Positions 47,087 through 58,379 of a stretch of 64,000 nucleotides of DNA are shown piece after piece. The notes below the pieces were generated by a model, which was not told where the DNA came from, did no database searches, and saw only the letters and a list, made by a program, of their open reading frames with translations. How positions within the stretch are numbered: the stretch's first letter is position 1; every line of letters starts with the position of its first letter. A program made the translations under genes and the position numbers. The DNA comes from Pegoplata infirma (Eukaryota; Arthropoda; Insecta; Diptera; Anthomyiidae): positions 79,386,426 through 79,450,425 of the forward strand of contig OY992537.1 in assembly GCA_963921195.1 (NCBI GenBank), given 5' to 3'.

Positions 47087-47455
47087 CGGATTCAGATTCA
47101 GCGCTCCAAAAAACCTTAAAAAACTATTATACATAAGCTCTTATGTTGAATTTATTTTTTTTTTTCGGGTAATCCGATCACCGATTTCCAGCAAAATCTT
47201 AACTTTCGTTTTTTAGAAAAATTATCACAACTCTGTCAATTGTTATCCGTTTTTTCAGGATTAAGCTCATCGGATTTAGATTTAGCGTATCAAAAACCTT
47301 AAAAATTGTTATACATAAGCTCTTATGATGAATTTAGTTTTTTTCGGGTAATCCGATCATCGATTTCCAGCAAAATCTTAATTTTCTTTTTTAGAAAAAT
47401 TACAACCACTCTATCAATGTTTATCCGATTTTTTCAGAATAAAGCTCATCGTATT
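47087..47455 (+). repeat. two tandem units of ~184 bp
   Basis: CGGATTCAGATTCAGCG at 47087 recurs as CGGATTTAGATTTAGCG at 47271. Both units continue with CTTATACATAAGCTCTTATG-like and CCGATTTCCAGCAAAATCTT segments. Non-coding. Confidence 0.8.
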
Positions 47456-49803
47456 CAAAATTAAAATTTCTTTAAGAATAAGTTTCAAAATATAAAGGAA
47501 ACAAGTAGAAAAGTTAAATTCGACTTTGCCGAATCTAAAAATTTCAAAATATAAAGGAAACAAGTAGAAAAGTTAAATTCGACTTTGCCGAATCTATGAA
47601 TACCCTCCACAATGCATTTTTTTAAAGGGTAGTATATTTTTTAACGTGAAAAAATTAACAATTTTGATTAGAAATATTTTATTTTGAGTAAAAAACTCTT
47701 TTTTTGTCATTTTTTTTTTTAAAGAAAAACTAAAATTTTTTTTTTTTTTGAGTGTAAAATTTTTTTCGAGTGTAATGTTTTTTTTTACTGTAAAAATATT
47801 TCTGAGTGAATGCACGTACATATGTACACAAAATATTGTAATTTTTGTAAAAAAAAAATTAAATTTTTGTTTGTGTAAATTTTTTTTGAGTGTAAAATTT
47901 TTTTTGATTGTAAAATTTTTTTGAGTGTAAAATTTTTTTCGAGTGTAATTTTTAAGTTACCAATGCTTTTAAAACTAAACAAGTTTAAAAAGCATTGCTT
48001 AAAAATTAAACAAGTTTGAAAAGCATTGTTTAGTTACCACCAATGCTTTTAAAACTTGTTAAAACACGTGGCATTTTAGATGAAACTAATCTGAAATTCA
48101 GGGTTTTGCTTATAACTTTGGAACCACTGGACCGATTGAGCTGAAGTTTAATACCAAATAGACCCGGGCAACGGCAAAGATACATGCCATGCTTCAGTAG
48201 TCTCATTATTGTCTTCCGAAATTTATCGTGGGTTTTATCTCGTAAATTCGCGAAACACCCTTGCCGAAATTTACATTTTTGCTCATAACTTTTGAACCAC
48301 TGGACCGATTTGGCTGGATTGCAATACCAACCTGACCAGGTAAATGACAAACATATGTGCCAAACTTCAGTAGCCTCTGTAAAGTCTTTCAAAAGTTAGC
48401 GTGTTTTCTACGGACGGACAGACAGACAGACAGACGGACGGACGGACGGTCATCGCTAGATCGACTTAAAATCGATCGAGGATCATAAATATATATACTT
48501 TATGGGGTCCTAGACCAATATTTCGAGGTGTTACAAACGGAATGACAAACTTATATATTAGGCTGGGACGTATTCCAACAAAGTGCTCAGATCAACTATT
48601 AATAGTGAAAAAAAGTTGGTACAAGTAAATACAAGCAATTTAAAACCAAAATGAACCAAATTGGTCCATGGCTTCCGTTCTCGCATCGCGTGTCAAAATT
48701 GCGATTTTTGAAAAAATTGACATAATTTAAAAAAAAAAAATTAAATATTTAAAAAAAAAATTATTAAAAAAAAATTTTTTTTTTGTATCGCATTAATTCA
48801 AAGATATTTAGAAAAATTTTGTTTATTTTTTCGGATATCGATAACCCACCCAAACGTGAGGCCAAAAAAAACTCACATTTTTAACATGGAGCTCAAAACT
48901 ACTTTTTCACTATCTTAAAAATTTAGTGAAACAAAATTTTTAAATATATTAGTTTATCCACTTGATATCATTGAATACATCTCAGGGATTGTAGAAAAAA
49001 ATTCTTAGTTAAATTCCTTCGTCCAGTTGGTGTGTAGAGCGATTCGAATTTAGCAGATTTCCAGAACATGTGTTTTTATTGACATTTTTGACTAATTTGT
49101 AGTTGTTAGCAACATTTTACTTAAATTAACCAACTTTTTTGTTCAAATGGTTGTTTTGGACCATAGTAACTCTGCTTTGAAATAATAGGCTTTTTGGAAA
49201 ACGTTAACCCTTGCCGGCACGAGGTTAAAAATTCCTCCAATGAAATTTTCGAAAATTCTTCACTCTAAAATCGTGTATGTATTTAAATAATGAACAATTA
49301 CAAATTTATACAAAGTTTTCTTGAAGAACATCTTTAACCCTTCTTGAACGAACGCCCAAAAAACAGCTGTTTTTTTTTTTGCTCATAGTCAAAATGGACT
49401 TTTTTTGCATATTAAATAATATGTTTTTCACTTTTAGCTTTACACAGTAAAAACGACGAACACATAATGAAATTTCGGATGCTATTTTTTTATTTTATTT
49501 AGTTTTAAACACTTTCCGCTTAAGTGCGCTTACTTTAAAACGTTAATTTAAATGCGATCGTTTAAATGCATTCCCCGCTCAAACGATTCACTCGCAGATG
49601 TACATATCTTTCATTTTATAATCATAGTCAAAATGGACTTTTTAACATAAGTACTAAATAAGTTTATCACTCTTAGCTTAACACAGGAACAACGACGAGG
49701 ACGTGGTGAAATTTCTGAATGCATTTAAACGATCGCATTTAAATTAACGTTTTAAAGTAAGCGCACTTAAGCGGAAAGTGTTTAAAACTAAATAAAATAA
49801 AAA

Positions 49804-51333
49804 ATGGCATCCGAAATTTCATTACGTGTTCGTCGTTTTTACTGTGTAAAGCTAAATAAGAATAAGATGAAAAATTCCAAATCACCCGGTCCCGACAACA
49901 TCCCTGCAGAGTTGTTGAAATATGGCTCTGACACGCTAGCAGAGTTTCTTACTCCACTCATCAGGAATGCGTGGCTTAACAACAAAATTCCCGCAGATTG
50001 GAAAGAGGGAGTAGTTGTTACAATTCCCAAAAAAGGTGATTTAACGCTTTGCAAAAACTGGCGTGGCATTACTGTCCTAAACGCAATTGGTAAAGTAATG
50101 GCCACTTTAATACTACAACGTATCTCGCCAGTAGTCGAACAAATTTTACGAAGAGAGCAAGCCGGTTTTAGGCCTGGACGATCTTGTGTCGATCACGTAA
50201 ACACGTTGCGTATAGTAATAGAGCAATCAGCAGAATACAACACACATCTTTACCTGCTTTTTGTAGATTTTGAACGTGCTTTTGACACAATATCTCGAAC
50301 ATCTATGTGGTCTGCCCTTATAAATAAAGGTATTCCAGAGAAAATTGTCACCCTAATATGTGAACTCTACAGAGATGCATCATGTAAGGTTCGTTTTAAT
50401 GGAAAGGAAAGCCAGCCTTTTTCAACTCTTATTGGTGTAAGGCAAGGTTGTGTCCTGTCCCCCACATTATTTCTTTTACTATTAGATTGTGTAATGGAAG
50501 ATACCAACAGGGAGGCCCCTATAGGCATTCAATGGAACATGACGGAGTTTTTAAACGATATAGACTATGCTGATGACATATGTTTGATGGCTCATCGCTT
50601 TGCGGATATTGAAAAAAAGATAAAAATACTCTCCGAAAACGCTAAAAAAGTCGGATTGAGAATCAACTTCAAAAAGACAAAACTTATGCGCATTGGTACT
50701 CATGTAACAACTCCATTAACAGTAGATGGCACTGTGATCGAAGATGTAGACACCTTCAACTACCTCGGTTGTAAAATAACCAAAGATGGTGGATCGGAAG
50801 CTGATATTAATGATCGTATTAATAAAGCACGTACCGCTTTTCACAAACTACACAAAGTCTGGCGCGCTAGGAACATCTCAAAAAAGACTAAATTACGTAT
50901 ATTTAACTGTAGCGTAAAATCAGTGTTGTTATATGGATGTACTACATGGAGCTTCACGAAGCTTACTCTAGGAAAGATCCAAACGTTTATAAATCGATGT
51001 TTAAGGCAAATATTAAATATCTTTTGGCCAAATTGGATATCTAATGAAGATCTTTGGCTGCAGGCTGGTTGTTGTCCAATCGAATTCGATATACGAAGAC
51101 GAAAATGGACTTGGATTGGTCATATTCTTAGAAGACCACAAAATGATATTGCTAGAGAAGCTCTTGATTGGAATCCTCAAGGTCAACGCCGGCAAGGACG
51201 ACCTCGCAACACATGGATACGTTGCACAAGAAAGGAACTTGAATCAGCACAAACAACTTGGAATCAAATCAAACTACTTGCAAGAGACAGAAATAGTTGG
51301 AGAGAATTCGTTAACGCCCTATGTTCCTCGTGA
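49804..51333 (+). pseudogene. 5'-truncated LINE reverse transcriptase with acquired start
   Basis: A 509-codon frame. Residues 18 onward are a reverse transcriptase with the RTE-like C-terminus: SPGPDNIPAELL (26-37), NWRGITVLN, AGFRPGRSCVDH, FVDFERAFD (about 153), VRQGCVLSPTLF (about 212), YADD at 255-258, NYLGCKI, then SVLLYGCTTW, WTWIGHILRRP and DWNPQGQRRQGRPR. The endonuclease half is absent. Residues 1-17 (MASEISLRVRRFYCVKL) are encoded by the inverted-repeat arm of the host element, so the ATG is not the LINE's own. The RT motifs are intact, but without the endonuclease the element is dead on arrival. RTE assignment is from memory; neighbouring LINE groups are possible. Confidence 0.85.
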
Positions 51334-51410
51334 ACATTATATTTAAGTATATACTTGTTATATTAAGGTATAAGTACTGTACATATTTAAATAAATAAAG
51401 GACATATATA
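49857..51410 (+). mobile_element. 5'-truncated RTE-like LINE insertion (1554 bp)
   Basis: It is flanked by the 10-bp duplication TAAAGCTAAA (49847-49856 and 51411-51420). The other, uninterrupted arm of the host foldback at about 49435-49455 gives the empty site in inverse. The 3' UTR is about 77 bp and ends in GGACATATATA rather than poly(A). Confidence 0.9.
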
Positions 51411-52610
51411 TAAAGCTAAAAGTGAAAAACATATTATTTAATATGCAAAAAAAGTCCATTTTGACTATGAGCAAAAAAAACAGCTGTTTTTTGGGCATTC
51501 GTTCAACAAGGGTTAAAGATGTTCTTCAAGAAAACTTTGTATAAATTTGTAATTGTTCATTATTTAAATACATACACGATTTTAGAGTGAAGAATTTTCA
51601 AAAATTTCATTGGAGGAATTTTTAACCTCGTGCCGGCAAGGGTTAACGTTGTCCAAAAAGCCTATTATTTCAAAGCAGAGTTACTATGGTCCAAAACAAC
51701 CATTTGAACAAAAAAAGTTGGTTAATTTAAGTAAAATGTTGCTAACAACTACAAATTAGTCAAAAATGTCGATAAAAACACATGTTCTGGAAATCCGCTA
51801 AATTCAAATCGCTCCACACACCAACTGGACGAAGGAATTTAACTAAGAATTTTTTTCTACAATCCCTGAGATTATTCAATGATATCAAGTGGATAAACTA
51901 ATATATTTAAAAATTTTGTTTCACTAAATTTTTAAAATTGTGAAAAAGTAGTTTTGAGCTCCATGATAAAAATGTGAGTTTTTTTTGGCCTCACGTTTGG
52001 GTGGGTTATCGATATCCGAAAAAAACAAACAAAATTTTTCTAAATATCTTTGAATTAATGCGATACAAAAATTTTTTTTTTTTTAATAATTTTTTTTTAA
52101 ATATTTAATTTTTTTTTTTAAATTATGTCCATTTTTGTAAAATCCGCAATTTTGACCCGCGATGCGAGAACGGAAGCCATGGACCGATTTTGTTCATTTT
52201 GGTTTTAAATTGCTTGTATTTACTTGTACCAACTTTTTTTCACTATTAATAGTTGATCTGAGCACTTTGTTGGAATACGACCCAGCCTATTATATATACC
52301 CTCTATCACTAGAGTGGAGGGTATAAAAAATCGATAAACTCGAACAATTTTTTATAAAAGTAACAACAAAATTAGATATTATGGAAAAAATCTAAAGATA
52401 TCTTTCTTATACATATGTATATACCATTTCACACGAAAGGAAAGTCTTATACTTCTTCTAGCCAAAACAGTTTAATAATTTAAAATCGATAGAAAAGTTT
52501 CGGAATTACACGAGGTTTAGTGAAAAAGTCCCAAAAAACTTTTTTGACTAACTCTAAAATTTGAGGGTGTCTGGCAAGTTTAATAGGCATTTCTGTGATT
52601 TACTCGACAA

Positions 52611-52796
52611 ACCTTAAAACACACAAATTTTTTCGCTGTGTCACAGTATAATTTTCAGGTCTTCTTAAGTTTAAATTTTCAGGATGGAGGCTTGGATGAG
52701 GACAATAATAGACATATCACTTCATTTTCGATATCGACATTTATGTCTGTAATATACTCAGACTTTATTAAATAAAACAATTCGAGTTTATTTTTA
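52611..52796. other. short unassigned spacer
   Basis: No recognised content between the nest and the next DINE-1-like element. Confidence 0.4.
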
Positions 52797-55234
52797 TACC
52801 CTCCAACTACAGTATCGGGGTATACTCACTTTGTCATTCCGTTTGTAACACATCGAAATATCGATCGGGGACCCCATAAAGTATATGGGGGTTTTCGTGT
52901 CAACTGACACAACTTTTGAAACCGATGTCTTCCGATCGGGATGAAATTTGCACCAAGGTTAGTCCTATTGGATAGTAGTTCAGACACAATTTTTCAACGA
53001 GATCGGTCAAGGACTCTCTGAGTTAGAGGGGGTCGAAATTTGACATTTTGGCCAAAGAGGTGTTTATTCTCATCCATGTAACTTCTTACCTATTGTTTTT
53101 AGCAAAATGTGTCCCAAAGAGTTTAGATAGCTATTTCTTCAGTCTTTCGAAAAAAAAATATAAAAAAAATAAAAAAAAAATTTTTGATTTTTTTTCTTAA
53201 AAATCTAAAACTTTTTTGACTTTTTCCTCAAATTGGGCCTTTTTTTTTTTTTTTTTTTGATTCAAAAGAAAGCTTAGGTCTTTTCCTTTAAGAGCTATGG
53301 GGTCGCTTAGTGGGATGCGAGTGGGATATCTATGAAAAAAATATTTTTTTAACTTTAGAACACAAAAAACGGTTTTTCAATTTGCACTATTAGGCGTGGG
53401 ATAGCTAACCAATTTTCGATTTCGATCCGCGACACCCTCTAATTTTTATAGGTTCAAAAAAGAAAGCACAAGCCAAAAAATGAGGGCGGTGTGGTTGGGC
53501 CATATGGCTCCTCATCGGGGTCAAAATTGGGCGTAAAGAGGTTACAATCCTCAAAAAGCCCCACAACTGCCCTAGAACTGCCCACGGAGGGGTGCAATGT
53601 GAGACCGACCTCTATTAATTTTCTGCCCCCAACATTTTTCTTGAATATACCTAACCTCTATTTCCACTTCCTAAGGGGGCTCCCATACAAAATGACATTT
53701 TTATAAAATTTGCTCCTACCGCTCTAACTGTCCATACGGTGCCCCTAGAGAAGTAAAATATATGACCAACCCCCAATATTTTTTCATCTCCAACATTTTC
53801 TCAGAATATACCTACCCTTTATTTTCAACTCTTAAGGGGGTCCCTATACATTTTTTTTTTATTTTTTTATTAGTTTTTAAAAATACATGTTTTTATAACG
53901 TATGGGAGCCCCTTAAGGAGTGGAGATAGGGTGTTATTAGGTCATAATTTTTACCTCTCTAGGAGGCACGGTAGGGGCGGTAGGAGCTGGTTTAATAAAA
54001 CAAATTTATAAAAAATAAAAGAAATGTAGGGGGACCACCTTAAGGGTTAAAGATACATTGTAGGTGTGTTCGCAAAAAATTTTGGAATTAATAAAATAAT
54101 GGGGGTCGGTCATACATTTGGCTCCACTTGGGGCACTTTAGGGTAAGTTAGTATGGTAGGATCAAATTTTTTAAAAATGTTTTGTATGGGAGCCCCCATA
54201 GGAAGTGGAAATAGGGGTAAGGTATGTTCAAGAAAAATTTTTGGGGCAGAAAATTATTGGATGTTCGTCTCTCATTGCACCCCTCCAGGGGCGTTTCTAG
54301 GGCAGTTTTGGGGCTTTTTGAGGATTTTACCTCTTTACGCCCAACTTTGACCACGATGAGGGGCCATATGGCCCCACCCCACCGCCCTTATTTTTTGGCT
54401 CGTGCTTTCTTTTTCGAACCTATAAAAATTAGAGGGTATCGCGGATCGAAATCGAAAACTGGTTAGCTATCCTACGCCTAATAGTGCAAATTGAAGAACC
54501 GTTTTTTGTGTTCCAAAGTTAAAAAAATAATTTTTTCATAAATATCCCACTCGCATCCCACTAAGCGACCCCATAGCTCTTAAAGGAAAAGACCTAAGCT
54601 TTCTTTTGAAAAAAAAAAAAAAAAAAAAAAAGGGCCCAATTTGAGGAAAAAGTCAAAAAAGTTTTAGATTTTTAAGAAAAAAAATCAAAATTTTTTTTTT
54701 TATTTTTTTTATAATTTTTTTTCGAAGTACAGAAGAAATAGCTATCTAAACTCTTTGGGACACATTTTGCTAAAAACAATAGGTAAGAAGATACATGGAT
54801 AAGAATAAACACCTCTTTGGCCAAAATGTCAAATTTCGACCCCCTCTAACTCAAAGAGTCCTTGACCGATCTCGCTGAAAAATTGTGTCTGAACTACTAT
54901 CCAATAGGACTAACCTTGGTGCAAATTTCATCCCGATCGGAAGACATCGGTTTCAAAAGTTGTGTCAGTTGACACGAAAACCCCCATATATATTATTGAT
55001 CTATGATCGATTCTATGACTTTTCTAGAATGTCCGTATGTCCGTATGTCCGTCCGTCCGTCTGTATAAGACACGATGCAGTCCAAAATAAAAGAGATAAC
55101 CTCGTTAAGTTTGGCAGGAATATGTCTTTTGGTCCTAGGCAGTTTAAGTTCGTAAATGGACAAAATCGGACCAGGGGGAAAAAAGTTCCCCCTTGAAGAA
55201 CTTAAATAACCTCTGACAAACGCCATATTTCACA
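52797..55234 (+). mobile_element. DINE-1-like element, split by a foldback element
   Basis: TATACCCTCCAACTACAGTA, TTGTCATTCCGTTTGTAACA and GACCCCATAAAGTA precede the break at 52884. After 54988 it resumes TATATTATTGATCTATGATC, GTCC microsatellite (55029-55062), CAGTCCAAAATAAAAGAGAT, GTTTGGCAGGAATATGTCTT and ATCGGACCAGGGGGAAAAAA. It ends near 55234 next to another copy. Confidence 0.75.
52884..54988. mobile_element. foldback element with ~1-kb arms, TA-flanked
   Basis: The ends are TATGGGGGTTTTCGTG and CACGAAAACCCCCATA with TA on each side (52882-52883, 54989-54990). Inverted arms run at about 52884-53860 and 53870-54988. The outer 270 bp pair almost perfectly, the inner parts less so. It has no gene; the short frames at 53491, 54148 and 54224 are arm sequence. 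Ends are ambiguous by a few bases because of the local TATA run. Confidence 0.75.
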
Positions 55235-55240
55235 GTTTTT

Positions 55241-55930
55241 TATACCCTCCAACCACAGTATGGGGGTATACTCACTTTGTCATTCCGTGTGTAACGCATT
55301 GAAATATCGGTCTAGGACCCTATAAAGTATATATTTTATTGATCAGTGATCGATTCTAAGACATTCTAGCGATGTCCGTCCGTCCGTCCGTCCGTCCGTC
55401 TGTCCGTCTGTAGAGGACACGATACAGTCCAAAATAAAAGAGCTAGACTTCCGAAGTTTGGCACGAATATGTCTTATATTCCTAGGCAGGTTAAGTTCGG
55501 AAATGGGCAAAATCGGACCAAGGGGGAAAAAGTTCCCCCTTAGAGAACTAAACCAACCCATGAAAAATACCACTATTTTACATGATTTTTTGTGTTTTTG
55601 TTTAACAAATGCAATATTTTTATGCTACAGGAAGTTCAATGTCCTGCATTTGGACCCAGAGAATTAAATAATGTAGTTTTTTCGGTCCGCCCCCCCCCTT
55701 TTATGGGCGTGGAATATTTTTTTTTTAAATAATTATAACCTTGTATTTCTTTAGTGCATAAAGCATAAGAATGAATTTTTAAACACATATTCGAGACGAA
55801 ATTTGCCTCCCCCCAATTACCACTTTCGACCCCCCCCCAAAAAAAAAAAAAACGTCCCTGCATTTTTTTTTGCATGTTGGAGGGTATAAAAGATTCGGCA
55901 CAGCCGAATTTAACACTCTTACTTGTTTTT
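55241..55930 (+). mobile_element. DINE-1-like element, most complete copy
   Basis: About 690 bp: TATACCCTCCAACCACAGTA start, CATTGAAATATCGGTCTAGG, CTATAAAGTATATATTTTAT, GTCC/GTCT microsatellite (55375-55411), GGCACGAATATGTCTTATAT, GGACCAAGGGGGAAAAAGTT, C-rich blocks near 55690 and 55830, and the end GGAGGGTATAAAAGATTCGG CACAGCCGAA. It has no insertion, so it serves as reference for the split copies. Confidence 0.75.
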
Positions 55931-56480
55931 TTGTATTTTTGTTAAGCAAATGAAACAATTTGACGTCAGAAAAAGTTCAAGGTCCTGCACTTGGACTTAG
56001 GTAATAAAAAAATCGTTTTTACCCGCCCCCTTTTGTGGGCGTCGATATTAAAAATGTTTTCAAATAATGATAAAATGTATTACTTAAGTTCAAAAAGCAT
56101 AACAAATGCATTTTTAAACATTTACAGCATGGTTTTATGTGTCCCCCAATGACGCAGTTCGGACCAAAGCTGTTTGCTATTCGCTATAATTTTTAAGATC
56201 TGCGACTCAATAATAGTTACTCTACAAGAATTTGGACAAATAAACCTCTCTTTGCCACTGATTTGTGTCTAAAATAGATATTTTAATTTTACAACCTTAG
56301 AGGGCTTACAGTAAGTAAGCAGATTGAATTAGAGACTTACTGTAAACTAGACTTTGTTGCCCGAGCACTACTCTACTAGTCATCTTTTAGCACATTTACC
56401 CTATATTTTAGCTAAACAAAAAAAAATTGTCAAAAACGCTTTGGCAAGTATACTTGCCTGTGGTCGTTACAGGGCTAAAG
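55931..56480 (+). repeat. partial DINE-1-like copy plus piggyBac MITE relic
   Basis: 55931-56160 repeats the distal half of the preceding copy (GTTCAAGGTCCTGCACTTGG, CCCGCCCCCTTTTGTGGGCG). 56185-56477 is a decayed relative of the piggyBac-type MITE at 35934-36413. Confidence 0.6.
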
Positions 56481-57479
56481 ATTTGGATTTTTGTGTGTAC
56501 GGAAATGTAAAATGATTTCCAGACTTTGGGGAAGGTACTAAAGGTTTGTTTCGGTTAATTCGATACTGGATGTCAGCAGGATGTCATCAGGACGACATAT
56601 ACAGATCTACACTTAAGCATGCATAAATGAACATTCACAATCATTTTTAGCCGGGTTAATTCCTTTCTTTTTTAAAAACAAAATTCAACACTTAACTTCC
56701 AAAGCTAAATTTTCCAAAATCCCCTAACAACAAAATTGATTGTTTCTCACAAAACAAAAACCCTCAACGACATACTGTAGACAAATATTGGTTTTGTAGT
56801 TTTAGCGTCCGCCAAAATTTGTAAATGATGATATGGTTAAATAGTGATAGTAACATGATGTATTGGACGCCTTTGAAAAATTTATGTTGTTGAAGGGCAA
56901 AACACATCTAATCAATTGACATGGCTTATGGTTTTCTAGTAAATACATGCATTTGTATGCATACACATATATACACATATAAACGCATTCATGCCAAACG
57001 CACATATTTATGCCTGTGTAAAGAATTACACTACACACAACGATAAAATGCAAAGTACAATAACAAGCATATTTTAAATATGCCAATTGCAGGACAAAAT
57101 ACTGAAAGAAAATGGTTTATTGGTAACAAACTCAATTGCATGTTTTCAAAACGATAATACGAAGGGGGTTCTAAAAAGAAAAAAAAAAAAAAAACGGAAT
57201 TGTTGGGGTTATCGCTGCAGAAAATTTGTTTGTATATTATTTACTGGGGCTAACACAGTGTGTACGTTTTACTTCAATAAATAATCAAATGTGAAGCTAA
57301 ACTGGTTAAGGTTAGGGTTATCAGGACTGCCAGTCTTGGAAATTTATCCCGAAATTTGGGGGTTTTAAGCGAGCCAAAATGGGAAACAAAATTGCTGTTT
57401 TTTCGGATTTCACAAAATATTTCAAGGATTTTTTGAACACATTTTTTTATTGTAATCATTTATTTTTCCGTTTGCCAGA
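56481..57479. other. unassigned, moderately complex DNA
   Basis: Among the less repetitive stretches of the window (56480-57300), so possibly old unique sequence. Frames at 56802-57086 and 57087-57284 have no recognised family. Confidence 0.4.
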
Positions 57480-57770
57480 GGAAAGCAACTTGCAGTCCAA
57501 ACCAAAAGAGCTGAAAATTTTTTAAATTGAAAAAATTATATCTATTTCATTCTAGTAATGTTCGTCTGTCAGTCTACATTCCAAACCAAAAGAGTTAGAC
57601 TTTCGAAATTTGGCAGGAATATGTTTAGCGTTCATTAAGCTGGTAAAATCTTAATTGGATGAAATCGGACCAGGGGAAACAGCTCCCCTCAAAGAACAAA
57701 AAACCTCTGAAAAACAACAACTTTTTTCTTTGCATTTTGCAATTTAATTTTATACAAAAAATGTTCAGAC
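57480..57770 (+). repeat. decayed DINE-1-like fragment
   Basis: AACCAAAAGAGTTAGACTTTCG, TTTGGCAGGAATATGTTTAG and ATCGGACCAGGGGAAACAG match the distal half of 55241-55930. A GTTCGTCTGTCAGTC relic of the microsatellite lies at 57559. Confidence 0.6.
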
Positions 57771-58210
57771 TTGGAGAAAAGAAGTTTTGGTGAAAAGCAA
57801 GAATTTTTTTTTTTTTTTTAAATCTACTAAAAAGTGATTTTTTTTTTGATGACAAAAAAAGTTTTTGAAGAAAAAAAGTGTTAGATGAAAAAAAAAATTT
57901 TTTAAGAATCTAAGAATTTTGTTTTACGAAAAAGTTTTCAGAATCTGAGAAATTTTTTAATATGTCAGAATTATTTCTATTTTCAACTTTGGAATTTTAA
58001 TATACATAGAAATAATTTTTCAGAATCCCAGATTATTTCTTTATAAAATGCTCTAAGAATCTGAGAATTTTTTTTATAAGAAAAACGTTGGATCTGAGAA
58101 ATACGATCAGGAAATACGATCTGAAAATGAAAGCACTTCTTTATATAAAAGGATATCTAAGGAATTTTTAAGCAGTGTTTTTCTGTAGTAAATATAACTA
58201 AACATCTGAG
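57771..58210. repeat. GATGAAAAA tract and short minisatellite array
   Basis: 57790-57900 is the low-complexity tract. 57890-58210 holds diverged units of the CTCAGAATCTGAG minisatellite. Confidence 0.6.
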
Positions 58211-58379
58211 AAATTTTGTGAAGAAAACATGTGAGCAAATCCATGGGAAATTTAACTGACGGATCACCGATTTTGTTTATTTTTCGTTATTTGATAGAGC
58301 TTCGTAAATGATTAAAAACCATATATATTTATTTTTTTTTGGATCAATACTTTGAAATATATGGGCTTTTAAAAAAGCG

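Larger units (their letters stand above)
48559..52289. mobile_element. hAT-like foldback element with ~1-kb arms
   Basis: It starts TAGGCTGGGACGTATTCC and ends GGAATACGACCCAGCCTA. The 8-bp duplication TTATATAT is at 48551-48558 and 52290-52297. The left arm is 48559 to about 49572. The right arm is about 49719-49856 plus 51421-52289. The loop of about 146 bp holds a diverged third copy of an arm segment (CATAGTCAAAATGGACTTTT at about 49626). The empty site is read from the intact DINE-1-like copy at 10545-10570. It has no transposase, and the superfamily is inferred from duplication length only. TTAACCCTT motifs inside the arms (49206, 49333) hint at older piggyBac-like pieces. Confidence 0.85.
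47485..52330 (-). mobile_element. DINE-1-like element, split by a foldback element
   Basis: Minus-oriented copy: GTAGAAAAGTTAAATTCGAC and TTTGCCGAATCTATGAATAC (3' end), GAACCACTGGACCGATT blocks, a GGAC/AGAC microsatellite at 48414-48450, ACTTTATGGGGTCCTAGACC and GTTACAAACGGAATGACAAA. It then breaks at 48558 and resumes ACCCTCTATCACTAGAGTGG AGGGTATA at 52298. The 3' end is duplicated in tandem: a segment of about 60 bp from TTTCAAAATATAAAGGAAAC is present twice (47485 and 47546). Confidence 0.75.
46503..52610. mobile_element. outermost foldback of a four-level nest
   Basis: The left arm, about 46503-46750, and right arm, about 52365-52610, are inverted copies: AAATGCCTATCAAACTTGAC versus CAAGTTTAATAGGCATTT, GACACCCTCAAATTTTA versus TAAAATTTGAGGGTGTC, and ATACATATAAGAAAGATAT. 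Its loop contains a DINE-1-like copy, which contains a hAT-like foldback, which contains a truncated LINE. Ends not resolved to the base. Confidence 0.65.

Noticed and set aside
48030..48392. 120-codon frame with ProSite-like Cys/Trp content
   Set aside because: It covers the repeated blocks of a DINE-1-like copy; coding appearance is due to the repeat.
54885..55196. 103-codon frame
   Set aside because: It spans the boundary of a foldback arm and a DINE-1-like element.
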